Assembly: GCA_937941455.1 (NCBI GenBank)
Contig: CALDHM010000027.1
Coordinates: forward strand, 1 to 64,000
DNA length: 64,000 bases
DNA from: an uncultured Pirellulaceae bacterium
Lineage (GTDB): Bacteria; Planctomycetota; Planctomycetia; Pirellulales; Pirellulaceae
Direction: 5' to 3'
Positions 53,071 through 62,660 of this stretch are shown here, piece by piece (within the stretch, counting starts at the first letter, position 1; each line of letters starts with the position of its first letter). The notes beneath the pieces are model-generated. The model was not told where the DNA came from. It did no database searches and saw only the letters and a program-made list of their open reading frames with translations. The position numbers were made by a program, and so were the translations under genes.

Positions 53071-53178
53071 TTAGCGTCCTTGAAAATAGGCAATCAGGGC
53101 AAGGCAAATAAGCCAAGCGGCGAGAAGCGCCGCAAACAGGTAAAAGCCGATCCGGGATAGGCGTTGGTCCTTTGTCAT
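53071..53178 (-). CDS. Small single-span membrane protein (35 residues)
   Basis: A 35-residue frame reading MTKDQRLSRIGFYLFAALL at its start, followed by AAWLICLALIAYFQGR. Residues 10-31 form one strong hydrophobic helix with a positively charged N-terminal tail, which by the positive-inside rule would place the N-terminus in the cytoplasm. A weak AAGG site lies about 11 bases upstream. The gene is too short for most gene finders. It has no family that I recognise. It sits 101 bases after the stop of the esterase gene's convergent-free upstream side, on the same strand as that gene and the operon beyond, so its context gives no clear role. Confidence 0.5.
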   Translation of the reverse strand: MTKDQRLSRIGFYLFAALLAAWLICLALIAYFQGR

Positions 53179-53279
53179 GAAAATGTAAACCTTGTGGAAG
53201 CTACTGACCAAGGTTGGGCAGCCCGATAAACCAAGAAGACCGATCAGCCTCGCCCTGCACTTTCAGCATGCCTCACCAA

Positions 53280-55415
53280 TCAGGGTACTTCGATCGCCAG
53301 GGCCTTCAACACAGCTTCGACTTTTTCCTCGGTTCGCGAGCCAAGATAAACCGGCGCGGCGACCCCCGCCACTTTGAGAAACCCCGGCGTGTCCCCCAAC
53401 TTTAAGGCTCCGGGTAAAAAGTCGGCATCGCGAAGGGATTCGACTCCCTCGAAGCTGTACTCCTGTTCGATCAACAACTGATCAACTTTGCGCTCGGCTG
53501 CCGCTGCCGCCACGATCGCTGCCGCCGGCGATCCGTCCCAGACCACAAGCTGAATTCGACCATCAGGCGGCAATTCTTCCTGGTCAAGTAACCAGGCCAG
53601 CGCTCGAGCACCCTGCGCCACCCGAGGACGATTGTAGCCAAAGGTGTATCCGGCGGCCTCACGGCCGTTTTCAACCAGTTGATTGGCCACGCGCCAACCC
53701 TGGCCGTTGATCACCACCGTAGTTGACGAGGCCTTCATGATAGGCGTAAGGCTTCGGTCCGCAAGCCATCCCGACGGGTCGTCGGTAATGACACAAGTGA
53801 AACGGCGTGTTTGTTCCGAATCCTTAGTCGTAATTCGCACGATCTCGATGCCCGTGGTGTCCGTTCGATTGCCGATCACTTGCCGGCGTGCCGTGAGGTC
53901 GGCATCACCCCAGACGGGCGAAGAAAAAGGCTCGTCGATAACGATCCGCAGTGCATCGTCCGCCGCACCGTGAGGCAGGTCGCTCAACAGACTTCGCACC
54001 GCGCGTTGAACCTCCTCTGGCTGTTGGTCGATTAACGCTTGAACCTTGGCCGCTTGATCCTGCCGCCAATGGGTTGTTACTTGATGTTCAATCTCGATTC
54101 CTGCTGGCGGGTGTGGATGTTGATCATTCCAGACACTCAATTCGCTCGGCTCCAAAAAACGAATCGGCCGTTCCCGCAGCGGCGAGTCATCGGGAATTTC
54201 GCCGCGATGAACCTGATCGAGCGACAATCCCTGTGGATTGGCTCCCAACCGCAAGTGCCGATCGAACCACGCATACATCACGCGGCGAGCTACCTGGTTG
54301 TAACCGTGGGGAAAGGTCAAGGACGGAGAAAGAAACGTATGGTCGGACGCATCCACCAGGCGATACAAGGCCTGCAGCTCAGGCATCCCATCCGCCGGCA
54401 TGGTTTTGGTCCAGTCATTCGCGGCCGACAAAGCCACGGGGCGCGGAGCAGCCAGTGCGGTGATTTCCACGTTCCCCGTAACGGTACGGAGATGGCAGCA
54501 ATTTTCGCAAACGCAGCCTCCTTGCATGCCCGTCGAAACCATGGCTGCCGGAAATGCGGCCGTGACGCGCGGGTCGATCGCGGTCAAAATAAACGTTTGT
54601 GTGCCCCCCCCACTACAGCCCGTGACCCCGATCCGTGTCGGATCGACTTCCGGGAGTGAGCTCAAAAAATCGAGGGCGCGTATCGAATTCCAGGTTTGCA
54701 AACCCATAATCGACTGTAAGTGCAGTTCGGCCCGCGGGCTAAAAAAGGCATAGGCAGAGGGAGCGTTCTGCCCTTCACGTTGCTTGGCGAAGCCGTGGGC
54801 GACTTTAAAAGGAATCTGTTGGCTGTCCGCGTAGCCGATCATGTCGTAATGGAAGACGGTGCATCCCATCCGAGCTAAATGGGCGCAATGGGCTTGCAGG
54901 GGACTCCGCGCGTTCGGCTCGAGCCTTTCTTCTCCCGCCGCGATCATCCGCGCGACCTCTGGCGGTGCGTTGTCCGTGAACCGACCGTTTCGAAAATGTC
55001 CATAAGGTGTCAGAACACCCGGACCCGGCGCCGCGCGGTTGCTTGGCCGATACAAGTTTCCCGTCACGAAAAAGCCGGGAAAACTTTCGAAGTAAACTCG
55101 GCTAACGCGGTAATCGCCCAGGTCGATCGCACCATGCTCGACCGCGTGCAGGGGCGTTTTGTCCGGCAGGGGCCACAGTCCGAGACTTACCTGTAAATGA
55201 AATCGAAGCGCTTCCGCGCGGTCACGCCAAATCTCGACCGAGCCAGGAACGGCGAACGGAAAATGAGAATCTAAGCTTCGCAACGCTCCTACCTCTTGTG
55301 CCGGGCAGATGAACCCGACGCCGAGCGTCCAACACGCGATCACTCCAGCCCACGCGAGCCCGGCGAATGCTTTCACAACTTGTCGATTGGTTGACATTCG
55401 GATAACCCTTTGCAA
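53280..55415 (-). CDS. Secreted alpha/beta hydrolase (acetylxylan esterase-like)
   Basis: 711 residues with a signal (AFAGLAWAGVIACWTLGVGFICPAQ, about 16-40). The nucleophile elbow GVTGCSGGGT puts the catalytic Ser at 268. The lid and core strands LTPYGHFRNGRF, CTVFHYDMIGYADSQQI and ALDFLSSLPEVDPTRIG precede it, and DASDHTFLSPSLTFPHGYN near 375 carries the likely His. The layout is like acetylxylan esterase/cephalosporin-C deacetylase relatives with an extra C-terminal domain (about 480-711) holding a second beta-rich fold. It probably removes acyl groups from polysaccharides outside the cell. MSTNRQ at 55397 is an alternative start. Confidence 0.8.
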   Translation of the reverse strand: MQRVIRMSTNRQVVKAFAGLAWAGVIACWTLGVGFICPAQEVGALRSLDSHFPFAVPGSVEIWRDRAEALRFHLQVSLGLWPLPDKTPLHAVEHGAIDLGDYRVSRVYFESFPGFFVTGNLYRPSNRAAPGPGVLTPYGHFRNGRFTDNAPPEVARMIAAGEERLEPNARSPLQAHCAHLARMGCTVFHYDMIGYADSQQIPFKVAHGFAKQREGQNAPSAYAFFSPRAELHLQSIMGLQTWNSIRALDFLSSLPEVDPTRIGVTGCSGGGTQTFILTAIDPRVTAAFPAAMVSTGMQGGCVCENCCHLRTVTGNVEITALAAPRPVALSAANDWTKTMPADGMPELQALYRLVDASDHTFLSPSLTFPHGYNQVARRVMYAWFDRHLRLGANPQGLSLDQVHRGEIPDDSPLRERPIRFLEPSELSVWNDQHPHPPAGIEIEHQVTTHWRQDQAAKVQALIDQQPEEVQRAVRSLLSDLPHGAADDALRIVIDEPFSSPVWGDADLTARRQVIGNRTDTTGIEIVRITTKDSEQTRRFTCVITDDPSGWLADRSLTPIMKASSTTVVINGQGWRVANQLVENGREAAGYTFGYNRPRVAQGARALAWLLDQEELPPDGRIQLVVWDGSPAAAIVAAAAAERKVDQLLIEQEYSFEGVESLRDADFLPGALKLGDTPGFLKVAGVAAPVYLGSRTEEKVEAVLKALAIEVP

Positions 55416-55602
55416 TAGCCCGCTGAAAACGGCCAGTCGACAGCCGCTCCGCAGAGCAAGTGTTATCCTAGCATACCTGAGCAGGGGGCATTTAAGTCAG
55501 AGATAACGTTGACGAGGTCCGCCCGACTACTCTCGGACGATGGCCGCGTTTTGGCTACAATGTGCGGCACCACACCGAGTCAATTATCGCACGGAGGCCC
55601 GC

Positions 55603-56370
55603 ATGGAGGTCATCAGTCTGCAATCGGGGAGCAGCGGCAACTGCTTCTTCATCCGCTCGCAATCGGTTCAATTACTGATCGATGCCGGCATCAGCGGCGC
55701 CACCGCGGAAAACCGGTTGCGCGATTGCGGCTTCGAGATCCGCAAGTCCACGGCGCTGCTCATCACGCATGACCATCGCGATCACGCTCAAAACATGGGG
55801 GTCTTCCATCGAAAGTATCGGTTGCCGATCTACATTACCGGCAAAACGTACCAAGCGGCTCGACGCAGTTGCAATCTCGGCAAGGTCGAAAAACTGAATT
55901 GGTTCACGGCAGGAGACACACTGACGTTCCAACATGTATCGGTTCATACGATTCCCACACCGCACGACGGTGTCGACGGCGTCGCCTTCGTCATCGATGA
56001 CGGACGACGTCGGGTCGGGATTCTGTCCGATTTGGGACACGCCTTCGACGGTCTGCGCGACGTGCTGCGTTCGCTCGATGCCGTGGTGATCGAAAGCAAC
56101 TACGACGATGAGCTGTTGGAAAACGGCCCATATCCTGAAGGGCTCAAGGCTCGCATTCGCGGCCCGCAAGGTCATTTGTCCAATCGCGAGGCTGCTCAAC
56201 TGGTATGCGAGGGGATCGAGCGTTTGCAATGGGCCTGCCTATGTCATTTGTCCGGGGAGAACAACTTTCCCGAGTTAGCGGAGACGACCCATCGCGCCTT
56301 CGTTGGCCCCCACTTTCCGGTCCATGTTGCCCCGCGCTATGACGCCACCCAGGTACTCAAGGTCCACTAA
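55603..56370 (+). CDS. MBL-fold metallohydrolase (YycJ/WalJ-like)
   Basis: 255 residues from ATG 55603, where the family sequence MEVISLQSGSSGNCFFI and a GGAGG site begin; the open frame extends 21 codons upstream. The metal site HxHxDH appears as THDHRDH near 50-56, followed by HTIPTPHDGVDGVAF and a SDLGHAFDGL with ligand Asp, and SNYDDELL. YycJ-like proteins are DNA or RNA hydrolases; some act in DNA repair or with the WalKR system. It is one base before the aldo/keto reductase gene, so the two are co-transcribed. Confidence 0.86.
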   Translation: MEVISLQSGSSGNCFFIRSQSVQLLIDAGISGATAENRLRDCGFEIRKSTALLITHDHRDHAQNMGVFHRKYRLPIYITGKTYQAARRSCNLGKVEKLNWFTAGDTLTFQHVSVHTIPTPHDGVDGVAFVIDDGRRRVGILSDLGHAFDGLRDVLRSLDAVVIESNYDDELLENGPYPEGLKARIRGPQGHLSNREAAQLVCEGIERLQWACLCHLSGENNFPELAETTHRAFVGPHFPVHVAPRYDATQVLKVH

Positions 56371-56371
56371 C

Positions 56372-57361
56372 ATGAAAACGCGATCGTTCGCTGGAATTCG
56401 AGATGTTTCCGAAGTCGGTTTGGGGACCTGGCAACTCGGTGGAACCGAGTGGGGCGATGTCCCCGATGAGGCAGCCCTAGATATCCTTCATCGCGCGGCG
56501 GACTGCGGAGTAACGTTCATCGATACCGCAGATATTTACGGCCAAGGACGTAGCGAATCCTTAATCGGCCGGTTCCTCAAGTCACGTACCGATGCCGACC
56601 GTTTTTTCATCGCCACCAAATTAGGTCGCGGGAAAACACCGGGATGGCCTGCCAATTTCGAGCCTCCTGCCATTCGCCGGCATGTCGAGGACTCCTTGCG
56701 ACGATTGGGGGTCGAGACCATCGACTTGATCCAAACGCATTGCATTCCGCCGGCGGTCACCAGGGAGAACTCGTTTTGGGAGCCGCTTCGTCAACTGCAG
56801 CGAGCAGGGAAAATCAGGGCCTTCGGCGCATCGGTCGAATCTGCTGCCGAAGCGATCGATTGCCTGAAGATCGAGGGGCTAGTTTCGCTGCAAATCATTT
56901 TCAATATCTTCCGGCAGCGTCCCATCGAGGCATTCTTTGATGTGACGAAACGCCAACAAGTCGCGCTGATCGTCCGCCTTCCCTTGGCCAGCGGCCTGCT
57001 CAGCGGCCGGATGCAGTCGGACACTCGCTTTGCCGCGACAGACCACCGCTCGTTCAATCGCGACGGTCAAGCGTTCAACGTGGGCGAGACCTTCGCGGGG
57101 CTGCCGTTTGAAAAAGGGATCGAGCTGGTCGACCAGCTGCGGCCCTTGGTGCCTCCGGGCGTCGCGATGGCGACATGGGCCTTGCGCTGGTGTCTGGATT
57201 TCGATGCCGTTACCACGGTGATTCCCGGCGCAACTCGCGCCGACCAGGTCGTCAGCAATGCCCAAGCCAGCGAGCTACCTCCGCTGACGCAAGAAACCCA
57301 TCAACTGCTAAAGCAGTTTTATCTCGACAAGGTCCATCCGCTGATCCGCGGCGTGTATTAG
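56372..57361 (+). CDS. Aldo/keto reductase
   Basis: 329 residues from ATG 56372, where GLGTWQLGGTEWGDV follows within 25 residues. The TIM-barrel features are FIDTADIYGQGRSE with the catalytic Tyr-containing loop, FIATKLGRGKTPG (active-site Lys), DLIQTHCIP (active-site His) and a C-terminal VTTVIPGATRADQVVSNAQAS that binds NADPH phosphate. AKR enzymes reduce aldehydes and ketones. The start is one base after the MBL hydrolase stop. The substrate is unknown. Confidence 0.87.
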   Translation: MKTRSFAGIRDVSEVGLGTWQLGGTEWGDVPDEAALDILHRAADCGVTFIDTADIYGQGRSESLIGRFLKSRTDADRFFIATKLGRGKTPGWPANFEPPAIRRHVEDSLRRLGVETIDLIQTHCIPPAVTRENSFWEPLRQLQRAGKIRAFGASVESAAEAIDCLKIEGLVSLQIIFNIFRQRPIEAFFDVTKRQQVALIVRLPLASGLLSGRMQSDTRFAATDHRSFNRDGQAFNVGETFAGLPFEKGIELVDQLRPLVPPGVAMATWALRWCLDFDAVTTVIPGATRADQVVSNAQASELPPLTQETHQLLKQFYLDKVHPLIRGVY

Positions 57362-57549
57362 CCTTTGTTCCAATCCCCCACGGCCTCCGCAATCCAGCGG
57401 GCGCAGCGAATGAGCCCGCGGTTCCCGTAAAAACGGTGTAGTAATAGTTCCGGCTGTTCAATGGGGAGCAAGCTCTTTTCGGGCAGCGACGGTTTCGGTC
57501 GATGCTGCCAGATTTCGTTGGTTGAAAGTAGCGAGCGTAGCCATCGTCA
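57358..57549 (-). pseudogene. Fragment of a coding frame after an in-frame TGA
   Basis: On the minus strand, 62 codons after a TGA (57549-57547) read RWLRSLLSTNEIWQHRPK, then SLPEKSLLPIEQPELLLHRF and GNRGLIRCARWIAEAVGDWN, ending in TAA at 57360-57358, which overlaps the aldo/keto reductase stop. Before the TGA the same frame gives TFSKLRSPERGRFREPTDW. The composition is protein-like but there is no start codon or ribosome binding site. It looks like the tail of a broken gene. No family recognised. Confidence 0.35.
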
Positions 57550-57747
57550 CCAGTCGGTGGGTTCCCGGAATCGTCCACGCTCCGGCGAGCGAAGCTTCGA
57601 AAAAGTAGCGATGTCCGACTTGGCTTGAGGTCCATCAGTTGGTAACGGTTTTGTTCGGACTTGCCGTGGACGAGCACATGGACTGCCGAGGGCCTGGATT
57701 CGCAAGCCTCGAAGTTGCCCTTGCGTGATGATGCGGGCCGAATTCGG
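57362..57747. other. Intergenic region between aldo/keto reductase and secY
   Basis: 386 bases between convergent genes. Its left part holds the broken frame listed separately. I find no transcription terminator hairpin with a T run for either the reductase or the spc operon. Confidence 0.4.
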
Positions 57748-59118
57748 CTATTCGAGCAGACCGGTGTAATTCCGCATAACGAGATGGCTATCGATTTTTT
57801 GCACCAAGTCGAACGCCACACTCACGGCGATGAGCAAACCGGTTCCGCCATAAAAGTTGGCAAGGTTGAAATCGACGTTGAACCAAGTGGTAATCAAAGT
57901 TGGCACGATCGCCACAACGGCCAAAAAGGCCGCGCCGACGAACGTGATTCGCTCCATCACCGCCTCCAGGTAATCAGCGGTCCGTTTGCCAGGTCGATAA
58001 CCTTGGATGAACGTATTGTTGTCCTTGAAATTCTGAGAAATTTCTTGGGGGTTGAAGGAAATGGCCGTCCAGAAGTAGCAGAAGAAGAAGATGAGCAAAA
58101 TGTAGGCGACGTTGTAGAACATCGAAGCCGGGTCGGTAAAGACTTGGTTCACATTTTGCAGAAACCGTCCGAGGGCATTGTCACCCAACACGCGAGACAA
58201 GGGTTCCAACAAGAATGTCGGCAACATCAACAAACTGCTGGCGAAAATGATGGGCATCACGCCGGCTTGGTTGATTTTTAGGGGCAGATATTGGCGCGTG
58301 CCGCCGTAGACCTTGCGCCCCCGCACGTGCTTCGCGCTCTGCGTGGGGATTCGCCGCTGGGCCATCGTGATGAACACGACTGCGACAACCACCGCGATGA
58401 AAATCGTGACGAGCATGACGAGTTTTTCAATGCCGTCGCCGTTGATGCCAGTGAGGGTTGGTTGGAATTTGACCAAGAACGAACGGAGTGCCTCGGGCAT
58501 AGCCGCCACGATCCCGGCCATGATCAGCAAGCTAATGCCGTTGCCGATACCATACTCGTCAATTTGTTCGCCGAGCCACATCAAAAACAGGCTGCCGCAG
58601 GTCATGATGAGGACCGAGACGAGTTGCCATGCGAATGTTAGGTTTCCGGCATCATTTTCGAAGATTCGCGCGGTCAAATTCGCTTCGGGGTTTCCACCTG
58701 CCATGATGACGACGCGCAAAAACACCCAACTTTGGAACAAGCAGAGAACCACCGTCAGATAACGCGTGTATTCATTAATTTTTTTCCGCCCGGCTTCACC
58801 TTCCTTACGGAGTTCCATCAGCGGTTTATAAATCGTGCCTAACAGTTGCAGAATGATGGATGCGGTGATGTAAGGCATGATCCCCAAGCCGAAGATCGTG
58901 ACTTGGTTCAAACGACTGGCGCTGAAGACCGACACGCGGGCGAGCAAATTTCCAAACCCTGTACTCATATCACGGGCGTATTGGGAGACCTGCTCATGAT
59001 CGACGATTGGGAGCGGGATTTGCCATCCGACTCGATAGACGGCCAGCAGGAAAAGAGTCAGGAAAATTTTTTTTCGCAATTCGCGAATCGTAAAGATTAC
59101 TCGGAGTTTTTCAAGCAT
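57748..59118 (-). CDS. secY: Protein translocase subunit SecY
   Basis: 456 residues from ATG 59118 with AGGA about 9 bases upstream; the longer frame upstream lacks family sequence. About ten membrane segments are present. Recognisable SecY parts are LFLLAVYRVGWQIPLP (segment 1), GIMPYITASIILQLLGT (segment 2), YTRYLTVVLC, the LIMAGIVAAMPEAL region, QAGVMPIIFASSLLMLP (segment 7) and GVMERITF-like AVMERITFVGAAFLAVVAIVP. SecY forms the membrane export channel with SecE and SecG. It closes the spc operon as usual; adk, map and infA do not follow. Confidence 0.97.
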   Translation of the reverse strand: MLEKLRVIFTIRELRKKIFLTLFLLAVYRVGWQIPLPIVDHEQVSQYARDMSTGFGNLLARVSVFSASRLNQVTIFGLGIMPYITASIILQLLGTIYKPLMELRKEGEAGRKKINEYTRYLTVVLCLFQSWVFLRVVIMAGGNPEANLTARIFENDAGNLTFAWQLVSVLIMTCGSLFLMWLGEQIDEYGIGNGISLLIMAGIVAAMPEALRSFLVKFQPTLTGINGDGIEKLVMLVTIFIAVVVAVVFITMAQRRIPTQSAKHVRGRKVYGGTRQYLPLKINQAGVMPIIFASSLLMLPTFLLEPLSRVLGDNALGRFLQNVNQVFTDPASMFYNVAYILLIFFFCYFWTAISFNPQEISQNFKDNNTFIQGYRPGKRTADYLEAVMERITFVGAAFLAVVAIVPTLITTWFNVDFNLANFYGGTGLLIAVSVAFDLVQKIDSHLVMRNYTGLLE

Positions 59119-59325
59119 AGTCCTGGTCCTGTTCGTTCCTGCGAGTGGGCTGGTCGACCAAGTTGTCGAATGCAACGCTGATTCGAATCGGAATAGTGTC
59201 ACCGAATCGATAGCTCATCGCAATCCCAATTTGGGAGCATGCCACCTGCACGCATCTAGCCGATCGTCCCCCGCATGAGCCTGGATGGAAGGGTTTCGAA
59301 ATTCGGGGATCGCGATCCACCGCGG

Positions 59326-59826
59326 CTACTTGTTTTTGTCGCTCTTGCCAGCCATCTTGTTCTTGACGACTGGTTGGGGCATCGGCAGTTCAATGATCGT
59401 GGCTCCTGCAGCTTCCAATTTCTTGCGAGCGCTTGCCGAAAATCGGTGGGCCTGGACCGTGACCTTTTTGGTCAACTCGCCAGAGCCGAGAATTTTGAGG
59501 ACATCGTAGCGATATTTGGCTAAACCCCGCTCGCGTAAGGTTTGGCAGTTGACTTCCTCGCCATTTTCGAAATTTTCTTGGATATCTCGCAGGTTTACCT
59601 CGCCGATACGATAGGCAAACTTCGCGTTGTTGAATCCTCGTTTGGGCAGGCGGCGATAAAGGGGCATCGTACCACCTTGGAACACCAGGCTGATCTTGCC
59701 GTTATGTTGATATTCGCCTTTGTGGCCGCGTCCGGCGGTTTTGCCTTGACCGCTACCGATGCCTCGTCCGAGCCGTTTGGTCGGCTTGTATCCGACGATT
59801 CCCTGGTTGACATCGTTGATTTTCAT
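59326..59826 (-). CDS. rplO: 50S ribosomal protein L15
   Basis: 166 residues from ATG 59826, which overlaps the rpsE stop in ATGA. Family sequence is clear: RLGRGIGSGQGKTAGRGHKG near 19-38, FQGGTMPLYRRLPKRGF, GEVNLRDIQENF, GSGELTKKVTVQAHRFSASA. L15 is a late-assembling 50S protein. rpmD (L30), which usually stands before rplO, is absent. A 207-base gap separates it from secY. Confidence 0.96.
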   Translation of the reverse strand: MKINDVNQGIVGYKPTKRLGRGIGSGQGKTAGRGHKGEYQHNGKISLVFQGGTMPLYRRLPKRGFNNAKFAYRIGEVNLRDIQENFENGEEVNCQTLRERGLAKYRYDVLKILGSGELTKKVTVQAHRFSASARKKLEAAGATIIELPMPQPVVKNKMAGKSDKNK

Positions 59827-60302
59827 AGTTCGACACCTCGCAGTCGTTTTACGTCGTCTTGAGTTCTCAAATCCTGTAAGGCTGCAATGGTCGCCTTGAC
59901 CAAAGTTACCGGGTTGGTGCTCCCGAAGCTTTTGGTGAGGATGTTTTTGATCCCTGCCGCCTCGCAAACTGCGCGGACTGCGGAGCCGGCGATGACCCCT
60001 GTACCAGGACCTGCTGGAATCAACTTGACCATGGCCGCCCCGCAGCGTCCGGTGACCATGTGGGGGATGGTGTCGTTGACAATCGAGACAGCGACCAGGG
60101 TTCGCAGGGCCTGTTTGGTGGCCTTGTCGACGCAAGGTGGGACTTCGTTAGCCTTGCCATAACCCCAGCCGACCTTGCCTTTGCCGTCGCCGGCGACGAC
60201 CAAGGCAGCGAAGCTGAAGCGGCGACCACCCTTAACCACGGTAGCGCAGCGTTTGACCTTCACGGTCCGTTCAATCGTTTGACTTTGACTTTCGCTCGAC
60301 AC
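59823..60302 (-). CDS. rpsE: 30S ribosomal protein S5
   Basis: 159 residues. The S5 signature is visible: ERTVKVKRCATVVKGGRRFSF near 11-31, GKGKVGWGYGKANEVP, IPAGPGTGVIAGSAVRAVCEAAG and KNILTKSFGSTNPVTLVKATI. It helps decoding accuracy. It ends in a 4-base overlap with rplO. Confidence 0.97.
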   Translation of the reverse strand: MSSESQSQTIERTVKVKRCATVVKGGRRFSFAALVVAGDGKGKVGWGYGKANEVPPCVDKATKQALRTLVAVSIVNDTIPHMVTGRCGAAMVKLIPAGPGTGVIAGSAVRAVCEAAGIKNILTKSFGSTNPVTLVKATIAALQDLRTQDDVKRLRGVEL

Positions 60303-60323
60303 GTTGATAGTTCCTGAAAAGAC

Positions 60324-60710
60324 CTAGAATTCCAAACCTGCTTCCCGCGCCGCGGCCGCCAGTTGAGCGACTCGTCCATGGTATTTGAAGCGTCCCCGAT
60401 CGAACTTGACTTGCGTGATGCCAGCCGCTTTGGCCTTCTCCGCGATCAATTGCCCGATCAATTTGGCCGCTTCGCAATTTCCGCCGTGCTTGATTTTGCC
60501 GCGAACGTCTTTGTCGCGGGTGCTGGCCGAAACCAGTGTTTTTCCCTGCACATCATCGATCAGTTGGCAGTACACGTGGCTGCTGCTGCGGAAGATCGAC
60601 AAGCGGGGCCGATCGCTAACGGCTCGCAAATGGTTGCGCACGCGGTTGTTACGGCGCCAGCGTTGTTGATTGACTAATTTCTGTTTTCTCACGTTTTCGA
60701 CCTTTGCCAA
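60324..60710 (-). CDS. rplR: 50S ribosomal protein L18
   Basis: 128 residues, slightly longer than the usual 117-120 because of the N-terminus. [31 protein letters not shown] and [26 protein letters not shown] are the standard L18 features that bind 5S rRNA. Spacing of 21 bases to rpsE and 38 bases from rplF fits one transcript. Confidence 0.97.
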   Translation of the reverse strand: MAKVENVRKQKLVNQQRWRRNNRVRNHLRAVSDRPRLSIFRSSSHVYCQLIDDVQGKTLVSASTRDKDVRGKIKHGGNCEAAKLIGQLIAEKAKAAGITQVKFDRGRFKYHGRVAQLAAAAREAGLEF

Positions 60711-60748
60711 TGAATTGACAATTTGATGGTTCTTTGTGGTGGCGAATT

Positions 60749-61294
60749 CTAAGCTTTGGCTGCCTTGCCCGGTTTGAGCTTGACATGCTCACCCACGTAG
60801 CGGATCCCTTTTCCTTTGTAAGGTTCGGGCTTGCGGAGTGCCCGGATCTGGGCCGCGAATTGGCCGACCAATTGTTTGTCGCAACCGCTGATGTTGATGT
60901 GGGTCTGATCGGGGCAAGTCACCGTCAAGCCCTCGGGAATGTCTCGCTTCAACTCGTTCGCCAGACCGACGCGCATCGATAGTTTTTTGCCGGCCAGGCT
61001 GCAAACGTATCCAACCCCTTGGAGTTCCAATTTCTTTTCGTAGCCGTTTTTGACACCCTCGATCATGTTTTTGACCAGTGCCCGGTACAGCCCATGCAGC
61101 GACTTCGATTGCCGCTCATCGTCCCGGCGGCTAACCTGCACGGATTTGGTGGCCTCATCGACCGTGATCTGCACGCGCGGATCGAAGGTCTGGCTCAGTT
61201 TTCCTTTCGGGCCTTCGACTTGGATAGTGTTTCCCGAGATCGTTACCTTGACGCCATCCAAGATGGGTACAGGAATTTTTCCGATTCGCGACAT
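60749..61294 (-). CDS. rplF: 50S ribosomal protein L6
   Basis: 181 residues, full length. [21 protein letters not shown] at the start, [22 protein letters not shown], and the C-terminal [26 protein letters not shown] are typical L6. It binds 23S rRNA near the GTPase centre. Located in the standard order between rpsH and rplR. Confidence 0.97.
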   Translation of the reverse strand: MSRIGKIPVPILDGVKVTISGNTIQVEGPKGKLSQTFDPRVQITVDEATKSVQVSRRDDERQSKSLHGLYRALVKNMIEGVKNGYEKKLELQGVGYVCSLAGKKLSMRVGLANELKRDIPEGLTVTCPDQTHINISGCDKQLVGQFAAQIRALRKPEPYKGKGIRYVGEHVKLKPGKAAKA

Positions 61295-61378
61295 GATACC
61301 GTTCTCTTCTGAAATCTTGCCTAAATTTTGCTTGGAACTATTGCTGGGACTTGCCGTTGGTTTTAGTGATTCGAGCCA

Positions 61379-61774
61379 CTACCAGATTTCGCAGATGACT
61401 TCACCGCCGACTCTTTTCTGCCGCGCTTCGCGGTCACTGATGACGCCTTGGCTGGTGCTGAGGATCGTGATGCCCAAGCCATTAAGCACGGGCCGCAAGT
61501 CGGATGCACGGCGGTAGACGCGGCAACCGGGTTTGCTGATCCGTTTGACATGGCGGATCAAGTGCTCGCCGCTGGGACCGTATTTCAATTCAAGCCGCAG
61601 TTGAGGTACGGGGGATTCGGGGACTTCTGCCCAGTCCCAGATGAAGCCCTCGCGTTTCAGGACATCGGCAACCCCGCGTTTGACCTTCGAGACAGGCACA
61701 TCCACATGCGGTCGTTCGACATTCACCGCGTTTCGAATGCGAGTAAGCATGTCAGCAATAGGGTCCGTCATCAT
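61379..61774 (-). CDS. rpsH: 30S ribosomal protein S8
   Basis: 131 residues from ATG 61774 (MMTDPIADMLTRIRNAV), the standard S8 start; the frame is open about 60 codons further but without family sequence. KPGCRVYRRASDLRPVLNGLGI and STSQGVISDREARQKRVGGEV-type C-terminus are the S8 signature. It binds 16S rRNA and in enterobacteria represses the spc operon. Confidence 0.97.
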   Translation of the reverse strand: MMTDPIADMLTRIRNAVNVERPHVDVPVSKVKRGVADVLKREGFIWDWAEVPESPVPQLRLELKYGPSGEHLIRHVKRISKPGCRVYRRASDLRPVLNGLGITILSTSQGVISDREARQKRVGGEVICEIW

Positions 61775-61836
61775 AATCAAAAGTACCTCGTACCAGAATT
61801 CACTTGTTTCGGCTAATGCGTCTCGTCTACAACCAA

Positions 61837-62022
61837 TCACCAACTCGATTTGCGGACACCCGGAATCAAGCCTTGATCCCCGAGTTTCCGGAAGCAGATC
61901 CGGCAGATTCCGAATTTGCGGTAGACCGCCCGTGGGCGACCGCACATTTTGCAACGACGCTCGCGTCGAGTGGAAAACTTGGGCTCTCGATTAGCCTTAG
62001 CGATTTTCGATGTTTTTGCCAC
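61837..62022 (-). CDS. rpsN: 30S ribosomal protein S14 (zinc-binding type)
   Basis: 61 residues with two CxxC pairs: C24-x2-C27 and C40-x2-C43 ([20 protein letters not shown]), the C+ form, which holds a zinc ion. The C-terminal half [18 protein letters not shown] is the standard S14 tail. It lies between rplE and rpsH as usual. Confidence 0.96.
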   Translation of the reverse strand: MAKTSKIAKANREPKFSTRRERRCKMCGRPRAVYRKFGICRICFRKLGDQGLIPGVRKSSW

Positions 62023-62064
62023 AAACAGTCCTGTTAAAAACGGTGAAGGAAAACCTGGATCAAC

Positions 62065-62637
62065 CTAATTTTTGTCCGCCCGTCCACTGGCCTTGGGATC
62101 GCGGAACGGCATGCCGAACATCTTCAGCAACTCGCGGCCGTGATCGTTGTTGGTCGCCGTCGTCACAAACACGATGTTCATGCCTTGCGACCGGGTGAAC
62201 TTGTCCGGGTTCAGTTCGGGGAATACCAAGTATTCGGTAAGTCCCAAGCTGTAGTTCCCCTTGCCATCAAACGCCTTGGGGCTGACACCGCGGAAGTCGC
62301 GAACCCGGGGGAGAGCCAACGTCAACAACCGATCCATAAATTCGTACATGCGAGCGCCGCGCAACGTGACCTTGCAGCCGATGGCGACACCTTCCCGCAG
62401 TTTGAAGCCGGCGATGGAGCGCCGCGCCTTGGTGATCACCGATTTTTGACCGGCGATCAGGGTCAGTGCTTCGGCAGCATCGTCCAGGAGCTTCTTGTCA
62501 TTGAGCGCCTGGCCGACGCCCATGTTGATGACGATCTTTTCGAGCCGCGGGATCGCCATCGGGTTTTTTATGCCGAGTCGTTTTCCCAATTCGTCTCGAA
62601 TACGATCGACGTACAGTTGATGCAAACGCGCTTTCAT
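62065..62637 (-). CDS. rplE: 50S ribosomal protein L5
   Basis: 190 residues. Family sequence: [31 protein letters not shown]-like [50 protein letters not shown], and [19 protein letters not shown]5 binds 5S rRNA. rplN lies only 23 bases upstream; rplX (L24), which usually separates them, is absent. Confidence 0.97.
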   Translation of the reverse strand: MKARLHQLYVDRIRDELGKRLGIKNPMAIPRLEKIVINMGVGQALNDKKLLDDAAEALTLIAGQKSVITKARRSIAGFKLREGVAIGCKVTLRGARMYEFMDRLLTLALPRVRDFRGVSPKAFDGKGNYSLGLTEYLVFPELNPDKFTRSQGMNIVFVTTATNNDHGRELLKMFGMPFRDPKASGRADKN

Positions 62638-62660
62638 GGTCGATGTTCACTCCACTGGCC

